Notes under the pieces: model-generated
What the model saw: the letters and a program-made list of their open reading frames with translations, nothing else
The model's database searches: none
Told to the model about the DNA's origin: nothing
Program-made: the position numbers and the translations under genes
Shown: piece by piece, positions 7,886 through 10,250 of the stretch
How positions within the stretch are numbered: position 1 is the first letter of the stretch
How the letters are laid out: every line of letters starts with the position of its first letter
NCBI GenBank assembly: GCA_003218935.1
Contig: QHPA01000105.1
Coordinates: forward strand, 1-10,250
Direction of reading: 5' to 3'
Source of the DNA: Verrucomicrobiota bacterium
Lineage (GTDB): Bacteria > Verrucomicrobiota > Verrucomicrobiia > Limisphaerales > AV2
DNA: 10,250 nt

Positions 7886-8725
7886 TTGACGATAGAGATC
7901 CAACAGATCGTGAGCTGGAGACCCGGCACTCGGCCGGCGCGGCGTCGCGACGCGTTGGCCGTGGAGGAGCCGCTGGAAATCCGCGTACGCGGGCGCAGCA
8001 TCGCTGTAACGATGCGGACACCAGGGCGTGACGATGAACTTGCCGCCGGGTTTTTGTTGTCGGAAGGACTGATTCGACAGCGGAGTGATGTCGTCGAAAT
8101 CGCGCATTGCCGACGTGGCGAAACGACGAACTACCAGAACACGCTGAACGTTTTTCTTTCGCCGGCAGTGGACGTGAACTTTGAGCAACTCACGCGACAC
8201 GTTTTTGCATCGTCGAGCTGCGGCTTGTGCGGCAAGGCGTCGATTGAAGCGGTGCACCGGCATTTTCCGCCGGTGGAACCGCAGGCCGCCGTTTCAGCGC
8301 GGACGTTGCTCGCTTTGCCAAAGCGGCTGCGCTCAGCTCAGAAAACGTTCGAGCAAACCGGCGGTTTGCACGCGGCGGGGATTTTTGACGAGGACGGAAA
8401 GCTGGTCGTCTTGCGTGAAGATGTCGGGCGGCACAACGCGGTGGACAAGGTCGTTGGCAACGGATTTCTGCGGAACCACCTGCCGTTTGACCGGCAGGTG
8501 CTGATGGTGAGCGGGCGGGCGTCGTTTGAAATCATGCAAAAGGCGTTGGCGGCCCGGATTCCGATTGTCTGCGCAGTCTCGGCGCCGTCGAGTCTGGCGG
8601 TGGAATTCGCGCGCGCGAGCGGGCAGACACTGGTTGGTTTTTTGCGCGGCGCATCGTTCAACGTTTATTCACATCCGGAGCGCGTTTTGAATCGAGAAGC
8701 GAAGAAGCGAAGGAAAATAAGTTGA
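7886..8725 (+). CDS. fdhD: FdhD, sulfurtransferase for molybdenum-cofactor enzymes (formate dehydrogenase accessory protein)
   Basis: FdhD takes sulfur from a cysteine desulfurase (IscS in E. coli) and delivers it to the bis-MGD molybdenum cofactor, which is needed for formate dehydrogenase activity. The 279-residue length is close to the E. coli protein. The sulfur-carrying loop SSCGLCGKASIE holds C112 and C115 (CxxC). Other family blocks are MRTPGRDDELAAGFLLSEG (43-61), QTGGLHAAGIF (157-167), REDVGRHNAVDKVVG (177-191), VSGRASFEIMQKA (208-220) and SAPSSLAVE (232-240). There is no ATG in range: an in-frame TGA at 7877-7879 limits the start to TTG 7886 (used here) or GTG 7910 (eight codons shorter). 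It lies downstream of the FdhF-like gene, whose Cys190-type active site is the expected client. Confidence 0.95.
   Translation: MTIEIQQIVSWRPGTRPARRRDALAVEEPLEIRVRGRSIAVTMRTPGRDDELAAGFLLSEGLIRQRSDVVEIAHCRRGETTNYQNTLNVFLSPAVDVNFEQLTRHVFASSSCGLCGKASIEAVHRHFPPVEPQAAVSARTLLALPKRLRSAQKTFEQTGGLHAAGIFDEDGKLVVLREDVGRHNAVDKVVGNGFLRNHLPFDRQVLMVSGRASFEIMQKALAARIPIVCAVSAPSSLAVEFARASGQTLVGFLRGASFNVYSHPERVLNREAKKRRKIS
8477..8500 (+). repeat. Perfect 9-bp inverted repeat inside fdhD
   Basis: CACCTGCCG and CGGCAGGTG are separated by 6 bases (tttgac) within the codons for HLPFDRQV. It is a perfect dyad able to form a stable RNA hairpin. It lies in mid-gene with no U-tract, so it is not a terminator. Chance or codon constraint is the simplest reading. 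Confidence 0.5.
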
Positions 8726-9015
8726 ACGTAGAGATTGCCTAGGGTTGCGCCGAGGGTTGATGGAGTCAGGGCGCAAGAAGCAGTGGATTGCCCAATGGCC
8801 GGAAAATTCACCGGGTGGTTCTTCGAGGGCGGCGGGAGCAGTAAAAATGTGGTTGCCAAGGGCGCATTCGGCGTCGGTAACGCGGCGGATGCGGCGATGA
8901 ACACTGCCGGAAATGGATCGAGCCAAACAGGGCTGCTTTAACGGAGCGAGCTGGAATCAACCGACACGGTAATAATCTTTGTTGCGAACCTGCCGCCTTG
9001 GACTATGTTGCGGGC
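8726..9015. other. Non-coding or unrecognised stretch after fdhD
   Basis: About 290 bp without a recognisable gene. Short open frames exist on both strands (about 8735-8941 plus; about 8665-8926 minus). Their predicted products match nothing I know, have no clear ribosome binding sites and look like GC-rich chance frames. No terminator hairpin is evident after fdhD. The segment could be a degenerate intergenic repeat. Confidence 0.4.
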
Positions 9016-9222
9016 ATGGACTGGCAGCAGGCCGTCTCGCTCTTGATTGTCGCCGCGACCGCCGGGGTTTTCCTCTGGACACGGTTTCGCCGTCGCCAGT
9101 TCAGATTTGAACGGGACACCCATTGCGGCTGCTCTTCGCCCAGCCAGGCCGCTCCGCAACGCTCGATCGTTTTCCATGCGCGCAAGGGCGAGCGCCCGCA
9201 AATCATCCTGAAATCCCAATGA
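9016..9222 (+). CDS. Small single-pass membrane protein with Cys-Gly-Cys motif, function unknown
   Basis: This is a 68-residue product starting MDWQQAVSLL. Residues about 6-24 form one hydrophobic transmembrane helix. It is followed by a basic stop-transfer stretch RFRRRQFRF, which predicts the C-terminal part to be cytoplasmic. Then come DTHCGCSSP with a CGC pair and a tail RSIVFHARKGERPQIIL. The ATG at 9016 was chosen because the helix begins right after it; an in-frame TTG at 8998 would add six residues. The layout loosely recalls small Cys-containing membrane proteins such as those associated with FeoB, but no feoB is nearby and I cannot assign it. The hydrophobic, basic and Cys pattern suggests a real gene. 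It may be monocistronic. Confidence 0.6.
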   Translation: MDWQQAVSLLIVAATAGVFLWTRFRRRQFRFERDTHCGCSSPSQAAPQRSIVFHARKGERPQIILKSQ

Positions 9223-9230
9223 GCTGCGCC

Positions 9231-9257
9231 TTGCGTAACTTCGATTGTTGATATATT
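9231..9257 (+). promoter_or_regulatory. Candidate promoter for hsp20
   Basis: An extended -10 TGATATATT (9249-9257) lies 15 bases after a TTGCGT -35-like hexamer (9231-9236). Transcription would begin only about 5 bases before the hsp20 ATG at 9269. There is no Shine-Dalgarno sequence there, so the message might be nearly leaderless. No clear heat-shock-sigma (CTTGAA / CCCCATNT) pair is seen. Confidence 0.35.
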
Positions 9258-9268
9258 TTTTCCCGATC

Positions 9269-9688
9269 ATGGCCCTGAATAAAGCCTCTACATCCTTACA
9301 TTACGTTAAGCGACCGCAAAGCAGCAGTCTGGATTCCTCCGAGACCTTTTGGGTCCCCAATACCGACGTTTACGTGACCGAGGGCGGTCTGGTGATCAAA
9401 GTTGAGCTGGCCGGCATGCGGAAAGAGGATTTGGAGTTGACGGTTGAGAGCAACCGGTTGAAAATCAGCGGGCATCGTCCGGATGGTTGTCGCGCTCCCA
9501 AATGCACGTTTCTGGTCATGGAAATAAATTACGGCGCGTTTGAAAGTGTCATTGAGCTGCCGTCGGGCTACGATTTAAGCCAGGCCAAGGCTGCCTATCA
9601 AAATGGTTTTCTCCGCATCGACGTGCCTGAACTGGCCCCATCATCTCAAAAATCGATTTCAGTTTCCATTCCCACCGGCGAGAGTTAA
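9269..9688 (+). CDS. Small heat shock protein, Hsp20/alpha-crystallin family
   Basis: This is an ATP-independent holdase that binds unfolding proteins and forms oligomers. At 139 residues it has the usual bacterial Hsp20 size. It has a short N-terminal arm (1-28). The alpha-crystallin domain begins WVPNTDVYVTEGGLVIKVELAGM (28-50) and includes FESVIELP (91-98) and the family hallmark NGFLRIDVP (112-120). A C-terminal extension contains SISVSIP (129-135), the IxI/V-type motif used for oligomer docking. The ATG at 9269 is preferred over an in-frame TTG at 9245, because the latter would add eight hydrophobic residues lying across the promoter. It sits just upstream of lon, another heat-shock gene, on the same strand. 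Confidence 0.93.
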   Translation: MALNKASTSLHYVKRPQSSSLDSSETFWVPNTDVYVTEGGLVIKVELAGMRKEDLELTVESNRLKISGHRPDGCRAPKCTFLVMEINYGAFESVIELPSGYDLSQAKAAYQNGFLRIDVPELAPSSQKSISVSIPTGES

Positions 9689-9727
9689 ACTTTTGCTGAA
9701 CTTTTTGGCCGGCTCCGACATCTAACC

Positions 9728-9748
9728 ATGAGAGCGGCTATAAAATGA
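9728..9748 (+). other. Possible six-residue leader peptide overlapping the lon start
   Basis: ATG AGA GCG GCT ATA AAA TGA encodes MRAAIK and ends in an ATGA overlap with the lon initiation codon (9745-9748). Such an overlap can couple translation by stop-start re-initiation. No strong ribosome binding site precedes either start, so this is only a candidate. Confidence 0.2.
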
Positions 9749-10250
9749 CCTCACCGGACACTGAATTCATCAGCATCCTTGGCGCTCCCAGCGGCTCGGA
9801 CACCGTCATCACGCGCTCGGGCGGCAAGTCGCTTCCGGAAGTTTTGCCCATCCTCGGCCTGTCTGATATTGTGATTTTCCCCGGCATGGTCGCGCCGCTG
9901 CTGGTCGAATCGGCGGCGAGCATTCGATTGATTGACGACGTCGTAGCGGGCGACCGTTTCATCGGGCTCGTACTACAAAAGAAGCCGGAGGTAGAGAATC
10001 CCACCCCCGTCGATTTGTGGCACCACGGTTGCGCAGTGCGCGTTCTGAAGATGTTGAAATTCCCGGACAACACCGTGCGGGTGCTGGTTGAGGGCTTGCG
10101 CCGGTTTCGGGTTGCGCACTACGAATCGCACGAGCCTTACCTCCGCGCAAAAGTCGAAGTCATCCGCGACGTGGTCGAACAGTCGCTGGAACTGACCGCG
10201 ATGACGCGCAACGCTCAACGGCAGTTTCAGGAAATCATCGATCTCTCGCC
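9745..10250 (+). CDS. lon: ATP-dependent protease Lon, N-terminal part (runs off the window)
   Basis: Lon is a hexameric AAA+ serine protease that degrades damaged and regulatory proteins in the cytoplasm. Only 168 codons are inside the window, all within the N-terminal substrate-binding (LAN/PUA-like) domain. Characteristic are LPEVLPILGLSDIVIFPGMVAPLLVE (30-55), GDRFIGLVLQKKPEVENP (69-86), GCAVRVLKMLKFPDNTVRVLVEGLRRFRV (95-123) and the start of the helical part TRNAQRQFQEIIDLS (154-168). The reading frame is open to the last base. The AAA+ and Ser-Lys protease domains lie outside, so a stand-alone LonN-domain protein cannot be strictly excluded. The helical continuation favours full-length Lon. 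The gene follows hsp20 by 56 bp with no terminator visible between them. Confidence 0.92.
   Translation, partial: MTSPDTEFISILGAPSGSDTVITRSGGKSLPEVLPILGLSDIVIFPGMVAPLLVESAASIRLIDDVVAGDRFIGLVLQKKPEVENPTPVDLWHHGCAVRVLKMLKFPDNTVRVLVEGLRRFRVAHYESHEPYLRAKVEVIRDVVEQSLELTAMTRNAQRQFQEIIDLS

Noticed and set aside
8477..8500. Inverted repeat in fdhD as a terminator or uptake signal
   Set aside because: It lies in the middle of a conserved coding region, has no U-tract and is single-copy in the window.
8665..8926. Minus-strand open frames overlapping the end of fdhD and the downstream gap
   Set aside because: They overlap the conserved fdhD C-terminus, lack ribosome binding sites and match no family.
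8735..8941. Plus-strand 68-codon frame with Gly/Ala-rich product
   Set aside because: No ribosome binding site, no domain, and composition expected of GC-rich chance reading.

Overview
The window looks like a chromosomal segment of a free-living, moderately GC-rich Gram-negative bacterium. I lean towards a Verrucomicrobiota-type genome. The reasons are the style of the chaperonins, the subfamily of the molybdopterin oxidoreductase, and an AT-rich repeat of the 'aaatctcaaatttcaaatctg' kind written into a coding sequence. This is an inference from remembered sequence style, not a phylogenetic result. No mobile element, CRISPR array, rRNA or tRNA is visible.

Layout. (1) Positions 96-4206, minus strand: a heat-shock block in the order dnaK, groES, groEL, closed by a strong Rho-independent terminator at 96-134. 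The dnaK-groES gap (about 145 bp) and the dnaK leader both carry inverted repeats that could be regulatory. No perfect CIRCE operator is visible. (2) Positions 4207-4577: divergent intergenic region between dnaK and the plus-strand genes. (3) Positions 4578-8725, plus strand: an apparent oxidoreductase operon. It encodes a beta-hydroxyacid dehydrogenase-like NAD(P)-enzyme with a degenerate substrate motif, a molybdopterin oxidoreductase of the FdhF/YdeP (formate dehydrogenase-like) family split into two overlapping frames, and FdhD, the sulfurtransferase that sulfurates the molybdenum cofactor of such enzymes. (4) Positions 8726-9015: about 290 bp with no recognisable gene. (5) Positions 9016-9222: a very small membrane protein with a Cys-Gly-Cys motif. 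(6) Positions 9269-10250, plus strand: an Hsp20 small heat-shock protein, then the start of lon, which runs off the window.

How it fits together: two groups of proteostasis genes (DnaK, GroES/GroEL; Hsp20, Lon) flank a redox operon. The FdhF-like enzyme keeps the cysteine that ligates molybdenum in formate dehydrogenases, and FdhD is encoded just downstream, so the two are probably functionally coupled. The most striking observation is the break in the oxidoreductase gene. It is not a one-base slip. The sequence at 6979-6988 reads as the expected residues in both frames, which is what a roughly 32-bp deletion between two copies of a 9-10 bp direct repeat would leave. I found no convincing wholly new system in this window.
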